DNA from: Mixophyes australis
Taxonomy: Eukaryota; Chordata; Amphibia; Anura; Limnodynastidae
Reading direction: 5' to 3'
Assembly: GCA_036250195.1 (NCBI GenBank)
Contig: JAVHZZ010000001.1
Location: forward strand, 376,632,707 to 376,696,706
DNA: 64,000 bases
Positions 46,768 to 57,059 of the stretch are shown piece by piece. A program made the translations under genes and the position numbers. The stretch's first letter is position 1. Each line of letters starts with the position of its first letter. The notes under the pieces were generated by a model. That model saw nothing but the letters and a program-made list of their open reading frames with translations, was not told the DNA's origin and did not search any database.

Positions 46768-46871
46768 TATACTGTTGTATTTTTATAACTGCATTTTGCC
46801 TGAGTGACCATACGAATCCTAGAAGGTACTGGGTAGCACTGGGCCAGATAAACCCGGTATCTTCACATTTT

Positions 46872-46889
46872 TGGTGGCAGCAGTGGGAT
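46872..46889 (+). promoter_or_regulatory. Primer binding site, tRNA-Leu type
   Basis: TGGTGGCAGCAGTGGGAT, four bases after the LTR. Its complement ends in ...CCCACTGCTGCCACCA, matching the CCCACCGCTGCCA-CCA 3' end of a tRNA-Leu isoacceptor with one difference. Repeated at 50265-50282. Confidence 0.75.
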
Positions 46890-47067
46890 AACTCAGTCCC
46901 AGGTCTTCTCTGGGTAGAGCTGCAGGGGAACTGTATTGTGATACATTCCAGGGCTCTGCAAAGCAGTTAGCACTAGAAACCAGTTACCACATTATCCTGA
47001 ACTTACTCCTAAAGGCTTTAAGGTAGAAAGTGTCACAAAAAGCGTTGTGGGCTTTAGGCGAGGGAAG

Positions 47068-49380
47068 ATGCCGCCTAAGTGCCGATTTGATAAGGGGAAG
47101 CGCACCCCGCCAGAGGAGAGCGGAAGATGGATCCGTGTCTCAAAGAGAGGAAATCACAGTGAGGTGATCCCTGGAAGTAAAATGGGTGTGAGCTCTAGGA
47201 ACAAAAGAGCAGATCACAGCCCAGTGTTGAAAAAGTTCCCAAAGGAAGGGATGAAGCAGTCCAGTACAACCAGGAGAAAGGTGTACTGGGATGAAGGACT
47301 GTGGGAGTGTCTGCAGGATGGGGATATGGATGTGTTGCACCACCCCACCACCATGCAGCACATTTTGGATTATTGGGATGAGGCGTGCCCAAAGATTATT
47401 ATGTGGGAAGGAGCCAGTCTACAGGAGAAATTGGAGAACCTGTTGGATGTGTTCCTAATGTTGAAAGAGGAGGCAAGTGCCTGTAATTTTCAGGATGAAC
47501 CAGAATGGGATGATTTTACACATGAAGTTATTTGTACTATGCAGAATCTGGCCAAGGGAGAATCTAGATACAACAATAATCAGCAGTACAAACAAGATGG
47601 CAATGGACGATTACAGCACAGGGACATGCCTGATGAATCCCCTGCAAATGTACTAATAGAATCTGTCCCATTAGCAGATTCTACAGATCCACTAGAGACA
47701 ATGAGTATGGAGGAGCTGATAGTGGAATGCCAGGTCCGGGGTGTACCTTACCTGTACTGCACACACATGGATATCCTGAAACGTTTGTTAAAAGATCAGG
47801 AGAATCCCATCAATGCCTTTAGTGTTTATAGAAAATGGATGCTCACTTTAGGTCCCCACATACCTCTCTGGGAACAAATGCAATGTCTGCAACAGAGTTT
47901 TGAAGAAGCAGAAGATGAGGTATGGCGACAAGGATTTACGGACACTGAAATGTGGCAGGATCAGTGTTATCGAGTGAATACTGAAAAATGCCAATTGGAA
48001 TATCTTTTGTCACACTCTAAAAAGATGGCTGCTCAGTCTGTTAATCAGGGGGAGGTCCATCCCGGTGGATTAAATACAGTTGCCCAAGCTACTATCTTGG
48101 GGGAGACTGTAGAAGAACTGCTTGGTGAGGATGTTGTACCTCTGACTACTCAGAAAGGATTAGGAGAAATTCTCCCATTTGGTGACTTGGATGGAAAAGA
48201 GCTACCAAGTAAGTACCATGTAGTAGCATCTTCTGATAATTTGCCAGTGTTATTGGAACCTGAGACTGTGCCTGAGTTAGAACAGAATTACAGAAAAGAC
48301 CAGTTATCCATCCCTGTTGTGCCTGAAAAGAATTTGTTTAATGAAGTAACGCAGGATACCGCATGTGTGCTCTCCGGGGCAAGTGATGTACAGCTGTACC
48401 CAATTGGGACAGAAGAGAATCATAAACTTGCGCAACATATGATCTCAGCAGAAATCATGTTTACAGACTGTATGACAGAATTAATGGGAGAGGATAAAGG
48501 AATTGTAATGTCAGGGGCCACTACCATGAGGCCCTGGGAAAATTACACTTATGCCTTCCCCTATGCAGAATTGGCAGATGAGGAGATGTTGACTGAGTGG
48601 GTGTCTGAGAGGGCACCAGTACAGCAAGATTCACCAGCCCCACCAGCTTTGATGCATCGCACTCCAGCTCCAAATCTGGGAATCCAGGACCCAATACCAG
48701 AGGCCTGCACTGGACCATCCACTTTGTTTTGCTGCCAGGAGGACAAGTCTGTGTCCAATGAGGATTCACACTACCCCGATGCGCCAGAGGCGAGGGAAGT
48801 AGTGCAACAGTTGGATGTGGTAGCAGGGGAGGGGAGATGCACACCAACATACTTACAGGGGCACCCACATGTGGTTTGGGAGGGGGACAGAGGATTCCTC
48901 ATAAGCAAAGAATTAATGGAGCCCCCATGCTTGCCTGCCACTGGGCAGTTGTCCCATGAGTGTTTGGAGGAGGGGGGATTGGATCTTTGCCAGAAACAAA
49001 CGGACAAGGTGCCAGAAAGTTTTCCTGCCACTTGGCAGTTTTCACTCGGATATGTGGGGGAGGGGAGCATGGCCTCCAGAAACAAAGGACAGGCCAAGGG
49101 ACTATTTGCAGTTGGGCAATTAAGGGTGGACAAGGCACCCAAGGGATGTTGGACTACCACTCTCCTACCATGGATGTGTGCACCAGAGTGGCCCAGCTTT
49201 ATTGTTGACTCATCTTATGACACAGGGCAGCATAAACCCCCACTCCAGCTGGGTGGGAAGATATGCCTGCAGCCATGGGACCCTGGTGGGAGAAAGAGGA
49301 ACTGTGTACTGCTGTCTACCTTACCATCAGACCCAGGAGAAACCACAGCAGGCCAGAAACTTTGGACTTGTAAGAAATGA
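47068..49380 (+). CDS. Gag-like ORF of the non-autonomous LTR element, copy 1
   Basis: An intact frame of 770 codons from the ATG at 47068 (A at -3); the frame is open upstream to 46942 but has no earlier ATG, only a GTG at 47047. The N-terminus is basic (MPPKCRFDKGKR, SKRGNHSEV). Next is a helix-rich block with YWDEGLWECLQDGD and EGASLQEKLENLLDVFLMLK (residues about 85-140). A SAP-like helix-turn-helix follows (MSMEELIVECQVRGVPYLY ... ILKRLL, about 215-250) with a WMLTLGPHIPLWEQMQCLQQ block after it. The C-terminal third is low-complexity, with repeats of the type PATGQLSHECLEEGG / PATWQFSLGYVGEG / AVGQLRVDKAP. No zinc knuckle, protease, reverse transcriptase or integrase motif is seen. Its position right after the primer site and right before the polypurine tract makes a structural (Gag-like) role the best inference; similarity to a named family was not established. 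Confidence 0.8.
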   Translation: MPPKCRFDKGKRTPPEESGRWIRVSKRGNHSEVIPGSKMGVSSRNKRADHSPVLKKFPKEGMKQSSTTRRKVYWDEGLWECLQDGDMDVLHHPTTMQHILDYWDEACPKIIMWEGASLQEKLENLLDVFLMLKEEASACNFQDEPEWDDFTHEVICTMQNLAKGESRYNNNQQYKQDGNGRLQHRDMPDESPANVLIESVPLADSTDPLETMSMEELIVECQVRGVPYLYCTHMDILKRLLKDQENPINAFSVYRKWMLTLGPHIPLWEQMQCLQQSFEEAEDEVWRQGFTDTEMWQDQCYRVNTEKCQLEYLLSHSKKMAAQSVNQGEVHPGGLNTVAQATILGETVEELLGEDVVPLTTQKGLGEILPFGDLDGKELPSKYHVVASSDNLPVLLEPETVPELEQNYRKDQLSIPVVPEKNLFNEVTQDTACVLSGASDVQLYPIGTEENHKLAQHMISAEIMFTDCMTELMGEDKGIVMSGATTMRPWENYTYAFPYAELADEEMLTEWVSERAPVQQDSPAPPALMHRTPAPNLGIQDPIPEACTGPSTLFCCQEDKSVSNEDSHYPDAPEAREVVQQLDVVAGEGRCTPTYLQGHPHVVWEGDRGFLISKELMEPPCLPATGQLSHECLEEGGLDLCQKQTDKVPESFPATWQFSLGYVGEGSMASRNKGQAKGLFAVGQLRVDKAPKGCWTTTLLPWMCAPEWPSFIVDSSYDTGQHKPPLQLGGKICLQPWDPGGRKRNCVLLSTLPSDPGETTAGQKLWTCKK

Positions 49381-49417
49381 TTACTTGGGGCTAGGGAGCC
49401 ACTGGGAAACAAGGGCT

Positions 49418-49436
49418 AAAAAAAGTAGGGGAGGAA
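49418..49436 (+). promoter_or_regulatory. Polypurine tract before LTR 2
   Basis: The purine-rich AAAAAAAGTAGGGGAGGAA abuts LTR 2 directly, the expected plus-strand priming site. The same tract precedes LTR 3 at 52811-52829. Confidence 0.8.
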
Positions 49437-50260
49437 TGTGACAAAACGAGTGTGATATGTGATTATAGCAAATACTTTTTATAGCCTTCTTTTGTTTCCC
49501 CAGCTCACCAGACTATAACTGCATTGTCCAATAACATGTGGCTAAGGGGACATTGTAGTTCAGTGTACATATGTATATTGTTTATTGTATATTGATAACT
49601 TGAAGTAAGGTTGCTATTCATTGTCTTTAAAGTAAAGCCAGGGGGATTATGGGTAGGGATCAGGTTGCCATGTGCCTGAGTAGGAAAACTAATTAGTGTC
49701 CATTGTTCTCACCAGGCTAGTCCAGACAGGCCATCTAACAGGGGAGGTTCTCTGAAAGGACAGCTCATCTTCACTCCCCTGTCCAACCCCCCCCCCCCCC
49801 CCCCCCCCCCCCTTAGTCCAGCACTGACCAATGGTTAAGTAGAATAGACGCAGGGGTTTGCCCAGGGAGGGGAAAGACTGGGGAAATTAGATCTGTGATT
49901 TATAAGGAACAACTTCAGGGGGGAAGGGGGTTCATGCTTGGATTTCATTCAGGAAGGTGCAAGATGGAGTTTTGAATTGTCGTTTTCTAACTCGAGTCTA
50001 TATATGCAGCTGAGAGGGATCCATGGGTCATGAAGTCTGGACAGCAGGTGACTATATCTCCTTAAGTTATTGGGGTAAGGGACAGATGATGTGGTAAATC
50101 TGCCTGGCATTTATTTACTGTGTGTACATAATATTGTAGTGTGATTTGTATGACAATAAATATACTGTTGTATTTTTATAACTGCATTTTGCCTGAGTGA
50201 CCATACGAATCCTAGAAGGTACTGGGTAGCACTGGGCCAGATAAACCCGGTATCTTCACA
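49437..50260 (+). repeat. LTR 2 (824 bp), internal
   Basis: Same ends and signals as LTR 1, with a 26-C tract. It serves as both 3' LTR of unit 1 and 5' LTR of unit 2. Confidence 0.93.
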
Positions 50261-50460
50261 TTTTTGGTGGCAGCAGTGGGATAACTCAGTCCCAGGTCTT
50301 CTCTGGGTAGAGCTGCAGGGGAACTGTATTGTGATACATTCCAGGGCTCTGCAAAGCAGTTAGCACTAGAAACCAGTTACCACATTATCCTGAACTTACT
50401 CCTAAAGGCTTTAAGGTAGAAAGTGTCACAAAAAGCGTTGTGGGCTTTAGGCGAGGGAAG

Positions 50461-52773
50461 ATGCCGCCTAAGTGCCGATTTGATAAGGGGAAGCGCACCC
50501 CGCCAGAGGAGAGCGGAAGATGGATCCGTGTCTCAAAGAGAGGAAATCACAGTGAGGTGATCCCTGGAAGTAAAATGGGTGTGAGCTCTAGGAACAAAAG
50601 AGCAGATCACAGCCCAGTGTTGAAAAAGTTCCCAAAGGAAGGGATGAAGCAGTCCAGTACAACCAGGAGAAAGGTGTACTGGGATGAAGGACTGTGGGAG
50701 TGTCTGCAGGATGGGGATATGGATGTGTTGCACCACCCCACCACCATGCAGCACATTTTGGATTATTGGGATGAGGCGTGCCCAAAGATTATTATGTGGG
50801 AAGGAGCCAGTCTACAGGAGAAATTGGAGAACCTGTTGGATGTGTTCCTAATGTTGAAAGAGGAGGCAAGTGCCTGTAATTTTCAGGATGAACCAGAATG
50901 GGATGATTTTACACATGAAGTTATTTGTACTATGCAGAATCTGGCCAAGGGAGAATCTAGATACAACAATAATCAGCAGTACAAACAAGATGGCAATGGA
51001 CGATTACAGCACAGGGACATGCCTGATGAATCCCCTGCAAATGTACTAATAGAATCTGTCCCATTAGCAGATTCTACAGATCCACTAGAGACAATGAGTA
51101 TGGAGGAGCTGATAGTGGAATGCCAGGTCCGGGGTGTACCTTACCTGTACTGCACACACATGGATATCCTGAAACGTTTGTTAAAAGATCAGGAGAATCC
51201 CATCAATGCCTTTAGTGTTTATAGAAAATGGATGCTCACTTTAGGTCCCCACATACCTCTCTGGGAACAAATGCAATGTCTGCAACAGAGTTTTGAAGAA
51301 GCAGAAGATGAGGTATGGCGACAAGGATTTACGGACACTGAAATGTGGCAGGATCAGTGTTATCGAGTGAATACTGAAAAATGCCAATTGGAATATCTTT
51401 TGTCACACTCTAAAAAGATGGCTGCTCAGTCTGTTAATCAGGGGGAGGTCCATCCCGGTGGATTAAATACAGTTGCCCAAGCTACTATCTTGGGGGAGAC
51501 TGTAGAAGAACTGCTTGGTGAGGATGTTGTACCTCTGACTACTCAGAAAGGATTAGGAGAAATTCTCCCATTTGGTGACTTGGATGGAAAAGAGCTACCA
51601 AGTAAGTACCATGTAGTAGCATCTTCTGATAATTTGCCAGTGTTATTGGAACCTGAGACTGTGCCTGAGTTAGAACAGAATTACAGAAAAGACCAGTTAT
51701 CCATCCCTGTTGTGCCTGAAAAGAATTTGTTTAATGAAGTAACGCAGGATACCGCATGTGTGCTCTCCGGGGCAAGTGATGTACAGCTGTACCCAATTGG
51801 GACAGAAGAGAATCATAAACTTGCGCAACATATGATCTCAGCAGAAATCATGTTTACAGACTGTATGACAGAATTAATGGGAGAGGATAAAGGAATTGTA
51901 ATGTCAGGGGCCACTACCATGAGGCCCTGGGAAAATTACACTTATGCCTTCCCCTATGCAGAATTGGCAGATGAGGAGATGTTGACTGAGTGGGTGTCTG
52001 AGAGGGCACCAGTACAGCAAGATTCACCAGCCCCACCAGCTTTGATGCATCGCACTCCAGCTCCAAATCTGGGAATCCAGGACCCAATACCAGAGGCCTG
52101 CACTGGACCATCCACTTTGTTTTGCTGCCAGGAGGACAAGTCTGTGTCCAATGAGGATTCACACTACCCCGATGCGCCAGAGGCGAGGGAAGTAGTGCAA
52201 CAGTTGGATGTGGTAGCAGGGGAGGGGAGATGCACACCAACATACTTACAGGGGCACCCACATGTGGTTTGGGAGGGGGACAGAGGATTCCTCATAAGCA
52301 AAGAATTAATGGAGCCCCCATGCTTGCCTGCCACTGGGCAGTTGTCCCATGAGTGTTTGGAGGAGGGGGGATTGGATCTTTGCCAGAAACAAACGGACAA
52401 GGTGCCAGAAAGTTTTCCTGCCACTTGGCAGTTTTCACTCGGATATGTGGGGGAGGGGAGCATGGCCTCCAGAAACAAAGGACAGGCCAAGGGACTATTT
52501 GCAGTTGGGCAATTAAGGGTGGACAAGGCACCCAAGGGATGTTGGACTACCACTCTCCTACCATGGATGTGTGCACCAGAGTGGCCCAGCTTTATTGTTG
52601 ACTCATCTTATGACACAGGGCAGCATAAACCCCCACTCCAGCTGGGTGGGAAGATATGCCTGCAGCCATGGGACCCTGGTGGGAGAAAGAGGAACTGTGT
52701 ACTGCTGTCTACCTTACCATCAGACCCAGGAGAAACCACAGCAGGCCAGAAACTTTGGACTTGTAAGAAATGA
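50461..52773 (+). CDS. Gag-like ORF of the non-autonomous LTR element, copy 2
   Basis: The translation of this 770-codon frame (ATG at 50461) is identical to copy 1 at 47068. The features are the same: basic N-terminus, helical block, SAP-like segment and repetitive acidic/Gly-rich C-terminal third, then a stop 56 bases before LTR 3. Two unbroken, identical 2.3-kb frames argue for very recent amplification. As with copy 1, no enzyme domain is recognised and the function is inferred only from its place in the element. Confidence 0.8.
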   Translation: MPPKCRFDKGKRTPPEESGRWIRVSKRGNHSEVIPGSKMGVSSRNKRADHSPVLKKFPKEGMKQSSTTRRKVYWDEGLWECLQDGDMDVLHHPTTMQHILDYWDEACPKIIMWEGASLQEKLENLLDVFLMLKEEASACNFQDEPEWDDFTHEVICTMQNLAKGESRYNNNQQYKQDGNGRLQHRDMPDESPANVLIESVPLADSTDPLETMSMEELIVECQVRGVPYLYCTHMDILKRLLKDQENPINAFSVYRKWMLTLGPHIPLWEQMQCLQQSFEEAEDEVWRQGFTDTEMWQDQCYRVNTEKCQLEYLLSHSKKMAAQSVNQGEVHPGGLNTVAQATILGETVEELLGEDVVPLTTQKGLGEILPFGDLDGKELPSKYHVVASSDNLPVLLEPETVPELEQNYRKDQLSIPVVPEKNLFNEVTQDTACVLSGASDVQLYPIGTEENHKLAQHMISAEIMFTDCMTELMGEDKGIVMSGATTMRPWENYTYAFPYAELADEEMLTEWVSERAPVQQDSPAPPALMHRTPAPNLGIQDPIPEACTGPSTLFCCQEDKSVSNEDSHYPDAPEAREVVQQLDVVAGEGRCTPTYLQGHPHVVWEGDRGFLISKELMEPPCLPATGQLSHECLEEGGLDLCQKQTDKVPESFPATWQFSLGYVGEGSMASRNKGQAKGLFAVGQLRVDKAPKGCWTTTLLPWMCAPEWPSFIVDSSYDTGQHKPPLQLGGKICLQPWDPGGRKRNCVLLSTLPSDPGETTAGQKLWTCKK

Positions 52774-52829
52774 TTACTTGGGGCTAGGGAGCCACTGGGA
52801 AACAAGGGCTAAAAAAAGTAGGGGAGGAA

Positions 52830-53654
52830 TGTGACAAAACGAGTGTGATATGTGATTATAGCAAATACTTTTTATAGCCTTCTTTTGTTTCCCCAGCTCA
52901 CCAGACTATAACTGCATTGTCCAATAACATGTGGCTAAGGGGACATTGTAGTTCAGTGTACATATGTATATTGTTTATTGTATATTGATAACTTGAAGTA
53001 AGGTTGCTATTCATTGTCTTTAAAGTAAAGCCAGGGGGATTATGGGTAGGGATCAGGTTGCCATGTGCCTGAGTAGGAAAACTAATTAGTGTCCATTGTT
53101 CTCACCAGGCTAGTCCAGACAGGCCATCTAACAGGGGAGGTTCTCTGAAAGGACAGCTCATCTTCACTCCCCTGTCCAACCCCCCCCCCCCCCCCCCCCC
53201 CCCCCCTTAGTCCAGCACTGACCAATGGTTAAGTAGAATAGACGCAGGGGTTTGCCCAGGGAGGGGAAAGACTGGGGAAATTAGATCTGTGATTTATAAG
53301 GAACAACTTCAGGGGGGAAGGGGGTTCATGCTTGGATTTCATTCAGGAAGGTGCAAGATGGAGTTTTGAATTGTCGTTTTCTAACTCGAGTCTATATATG
53401 CAGCTGAGAGGGATCCATGGGTCATGAAGTCTGGACAGCAGGTGACTATATCTCCTTAAGTTATTGGGGTAAGGGACAGATGATGTGGTAAATCTGCCTG
53501 GCATTTATTTACTGTGTGTACATAATATTGTAGTGTGATTTGTATGACAATAAATATACTGTTGTATTTTTATAACTGCATTTTGCCTGAGTGACCATAC
53601 GAATCCTAGAAGGTACTGGGTAGCACTGGGCCAGATAAACCCGGTATCTTCACA
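52830..53654 (+). repeat. LTR 3 (825 bp)
   Basis: Same sequence as LTRs 1 and 2 apart from a 27-C tract; followed directly by the GTCAT target duplication and then the hAT sequence. Confidence 0.93.
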
Positions 53655-53659
53655 GTCAT

Positions 53660-54114
53660 CGTGACGTATTCGTTTTTCTGAGCTCGGATCTTGCGAGATT
53701 TGAAAAGCATAAATACCAGCCTCCACAGCAATCCATCGCCATTTGCCAGGGAGAGAGCAGGGTTAGGTCACACAGGCTATATCAGCGCAGGGACAGTGAT
53801 TGATTGGATTAAACAGCATTGAAAGCTTAATACCAGTTGTTACAGCAGTAAGAGGAGAAGGGAGGAAGGATTTTTGTTCAGTTTCTGGCACTCTAAGTGC
53901 TGTTGGGGTGTCCCCCATTATTTTGCAGAAATTTATCTGGCTGTGAAAAAATAACTATATTGCAGCACTTTAATAATAAATATATTTATATATTTAGCAC
54001 TTCCATTTGCTTTTGGGGTGTCCCCCATTCTTTTGCTGAAATTTATCTGGCTGGCTTTTATATTGCAGCAGTGTCAAAAACAATTTATAGCACTACAAGT
54101 GCTTTGGGCTCAGA
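53660..54114 (+). promoter_or_regulatory. hAT 5' leader with TATA-like site
   Basis: Continues the hAT terminal region after the LTR insertion (CGTGACGTATTCG, GAGCTCGGATCTTGCGAGAT). GCATAAATACC near 53707 could serve as TATA box. A duplicated GCTTTTGGGGTGTCCCCCATT block (near 53900 and 54010) follows. No coding sequence before 54115. Confidence 0.4.
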
Positions 54115-54300
54115 ATGGATTCAAAGCAGTCCACATATGAGCAAAATGAGCAACCAGGTTGTGTCACCAGTCCTGATGGTAGTGTTCCCAGTACGTCATC
54201 TTGGAAAAGCGATGTCAAACTACACCGTCTTTTGAAATCATCCAATAAAACACACACAAAAAAAAAAAATTATGGTGTTGAAGCGAAAACGAAGTCTAAC
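54115..54300 (+). pseudogene. hAT transposase first-exon remnant
   Basis: A 62-residue frame beginning MDSKQSTYEQNEQPGC with SPDGSVPSTSSWKSDVKLHRLLKS. A related peptide (MDSQQNTEDQEHQAAAG, then SHDDSNPSTLSAKAYVKG) is read on the minus strand at 59785-59600 inside another hAT element. The same block in two elements suggests a genuine N-terminal exon. Here it is separated from the rest of the transposase by the stray C-terminal fragment. Confidence 0.5.
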
Positions 54301-54328
54301 TGAGGAAAAGTTAAAAAAAAATTGCCGA

Positions 54329-54787
54329 CATAACTCCATCCAATACGAGTATAAACATGCAAAGGATGGTGGAGGATTATTTTCAAGAGGTAATTGATAT
54401 GGAAATGTCAGACAGTCCCTTTCCTTACTGGGAGGAAAAGCAGGCCATTTGGAAACCCATGTACAAACTTGCTTTGCAATACCTAAGCTGCCCACCCTCC
54501 AGTGTGTACTCTGAACGAGTATTCAGTACAGCCGGGAACTTAGTCAGTGATCGCCGTAGAAGGTTACTTCCAAAAAATGTGGAGAAAGTGATGTTTATAA
54601 AAATGAACTACATCTTCCACGAGAAAGGTCTTCACCATCAAAGACATCCAAGCACTGACTGTTCTCTAATGGCGGATTCAAGTGGCGATGAATTGATAGT
54701 CTGTGATGATGACGTACACACTGATGAGGGTGAGGATGAAGATCCAGATGATGACGATAACATCTTTTTAAAACTTTCTATTTAAGT
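54329..54787 (+). pseudogene. Stray hAT transposase C-terminal fragment
   Basis: Direct copy of 56603-57061 (offset 2274 bp) with about ten differences by eye. It encodes the hAT dimerisation region: MVEDYFQEVI, WKPMYKLALQYLSCPPSSVY, SERVFSTAGNLVSDRRRRLL, and an acidic C-terminus. It lies upstream of the rest of the transposase, between the putative first exon and the zinc-finger half, so the coding order is scrambled. Confidence 0.88.
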
Positions 54788-54802
54788 CGAGGAAGGGACC
54801 TT

Positions 54803-57059
54803 AACCATCTTGGAACCTCGTCTATATTACGCCATTTAACTAGAGTTCATGGCAAAGTGTTGGAAAAAGCTGAAACTTCTTCCAAAAAAAACCCCAGCAC
54901 TCCATCATCAGCTAAGACACTCGGGTCACCGACATCCCGACGGCTACAAAATACACCCACCACACCATCCTCATCAATATCCTCAGTAGCGCTCGGAGTT
55001 AGCCCTGCATCCCACTTATTAAGGCTGGATGACTCCTGCACTCTAATTGATTCCTCTGAAGAAAGCGTTAGTCCCACTGCTGCTGCTGTTGCTGCTGCTG
55101 TTGCTGCTGCTGGGGGTGAATCGTCAGCCCAGAGGCAGGTCAAGAAAATGAGCAGTCCTACATTTCAGCAATTAACTGTGAAACAATCATTTGCTAGGGG
55201 AAGCAAATATGACAGCAGTCACCCAGTCGCCAAGCGAATCACAGACGCAATGGCTGCAATGTTAGTGTTAGATCTGCGTCCAATCTCCACAATAAACGCA
55301 GCTGGTTTTGCACAGTTAATTGAGGTTTTGTGTCCGCGTTACAAAATTCCATCTAGACACCATTTTTCCCGTAAAGCTATTACACAAATATACCAAAAAG
55401 TGTGTAAAAATGTAGTGAATGTGCTGAAAAATGCCATTCTGCCCACTGTCCACTTAACCACAGATATGTGGACAAGTGGAAGTGGTCAAACCAAAGACTA
55501 TATGACTGTGACAGCCCACTGGATTGGTCATTCATCTTCACCAGCAGGAACAGCAGCAGCATGTACACCACTACATAACATTTGTCACAGGCAGGCCACT
55601 CTTTGTATCACCGGCTTCATTAACAGGCATACAGCTGACAATATGTTGCGCAAACTAAGAGATGTGATTGATACATGGCTTATACCACTTGGACTCTCCC
55701 CAGGATATGTCATTTCTGATAACGCCAACAATATAGTGCGAGCATTTCCAACACATTCCCTGTTTTGCTCACACCATCAACTTGGTAGTACAGAGCTTCC
55801 TACAAAATAACTGTGAGGTGCAGGAGATGCTTTCAGTGGCCCTGTAAAATTTCAGGCCATTTCAGGCATTCAGCCACAGCATGTAAGAGATTACAGAAGC
55901 TCCAAGAGCAGTTTAACTTGCCCTGCCACCAACTTAAACAAGAGGTGGTAACTAGGTGGAATTTTACCCTGTACATGCTTCAGAAGATGGTGAACAGCGC
56001 AAAGCCATCCAAGCATATTGCACAAGCCATGACATTGGGAAAGGAGGAGGGATGTATTTCACTCTTGCACAGTGGGGAATCCTTTCAGTGCTGTACAAGG
56101 TGCTGAAACCATTTGAAGTTGTGACGTGTGAGGTGAGTTCAGACTCTGCTAGTTTGAGCCAAGTCATTCCTTTAATTAGACTATTGGAAAAGCAGCTTGA
56201 GAAACTGAAGGAGGAGCTGAAAGCAAGCAATACCGCAAAGTATGTTGGCCTTGTCGATCAAGTACTTAATTCGCTTCACAATGATCCTCGAGTTATTAAG
56301 ATCTTGAACTCGGATCAGTACGTTTTGGCCACTGTGCTTGATCCAAGGTTTAAGACCTAAATTGAGTCTTTACTTGTAAATGAGCGAGATGTGAACTGTT
56401 GCAAGGAGCTATTGCTCAGCAAGTTGGCTGCTGAACTGGGCTTCGGATTGACAACGTGTCCTCCTTCACTTTCTCAAGCTGCTGCTGCTCGTAAAAAATT
56501 TAATTTCCAAAAAAGAAGCAGGGAAGACGCAGGGGGCAGACCAGAACAATTTAACATCTGGGCTGGTTTGAAGGATTTTTAAAAAAAATGTGTCACCTTG
56601 TCCATAACTCCATCCAATACGAGTATAAACATGCAAAGGATGGTGGAGGATTATTTTCAAGAGGTATTTTATATGGAAATGTCAGACAGTCCCTTTCCTT
56701 ACTGGGAGGAAAAGCAGGTCATTTGGAAACCCATGTACAAACTTGCTTTGCAATACCTAAGCTGCCCACCCTCCAGTGTGTACTCTGAACGAGTATTCAG
56801 TACAGCCGGGAACTTAGTCAGTGATCGCCGTAGAAGGTTACTTCCAAAAAATGTGGAGAAAATGATGTTTATGAAAATGAACTACATCTTCCACGAGGAA
56901 GGCCTTCACCATCAAAGACATCCAAGCACTGACTGTTCTCTAATGGCGGATTCAAGCGGCGATGAATTGATAGTCTGTGATGATGACGTACACACTGATG
57001 AGGGTGAGGATGAAGATCCAGATGATGACGATAACATCTTTTTAAAACTTTCTATTTAA
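54803..57059 (+). pseudogene. hAT transposase, BED-finger type, frameshifted
   Basis: Reads from the second half of a BED zinc finger (HLGTSSILRHLTRVHGKVLE, 54806-54865) through a Ser/Thr-rich linker and an Ala run into the catalytic region: PTVHLTTDMWTS with YMTVTAHWI (first Asp, near 55460), ISDNANNIVRAF (second Asp, near 55720), FRHSATACKRLQKLQEQFNL and VVTRWNFTLYMLQKM, then LATVLDPRFKT, and the hAT C-terminal domain with YLSCPPSSVYSERVFSTAG and an acidic tail ending at 57059. Frame changes lie near 55800 and 55950-56090, and in-frame stops at 56358 and about 56579. The Cys half of the BED finger is missing. A hAT transposase excises and reinserts its element; this one is dead. Confidence 0.92.

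Larger units (their letters stand above)
46055..46867 (+). repeat. LTR 1 (813 bp)
   Basis: Starts TGTGACAAAACGAG and ends GGTATCTTCACA. It contains a 15-C tract (about 46406-46420), a TATATAT box (46606-46612) and AATAAA (46762-46767), consistent with U3-R-U5 order in plus orientation. Confidence 0.93.
46055..53654 (+). mobile_element. Gag-only LTR retrotransposon in tandem: LTR-ORF-LTR-ORF-LTR
   Basis: Three LTRs (46055-46867, 49437-50260, 52830-53654) and two 2569-bp internal regions (46868-49436, 50261-52829). An exact 5-bp duplication GTCAT (46050-46054 and 53655-53659) brackets the complete array and nothing lies between the units, so this is a single integration later amplified. Each unit has a primer binding site, one ORF and a polypurine tract but no pol. 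Mobility must have depended on enzymes from another element. The copies are visually identical, which implies youth or an assembly duplicate. Confidence 0.93.

Noticed and set aside
47047..47067. Upstream GTG as start of the 770-codon ORF
   Set aside because: GTG starts are not expected in vertebrate nuclear genes; the first ATG in the frame is at 47068 with A at -3.
48521..49160. Minus-strand ORFs inside the Gag-like coding region
   Set aside because: Shadow frames of the 770-codon ORF, repeated identically in copy 2, with no domain and no independent signals.
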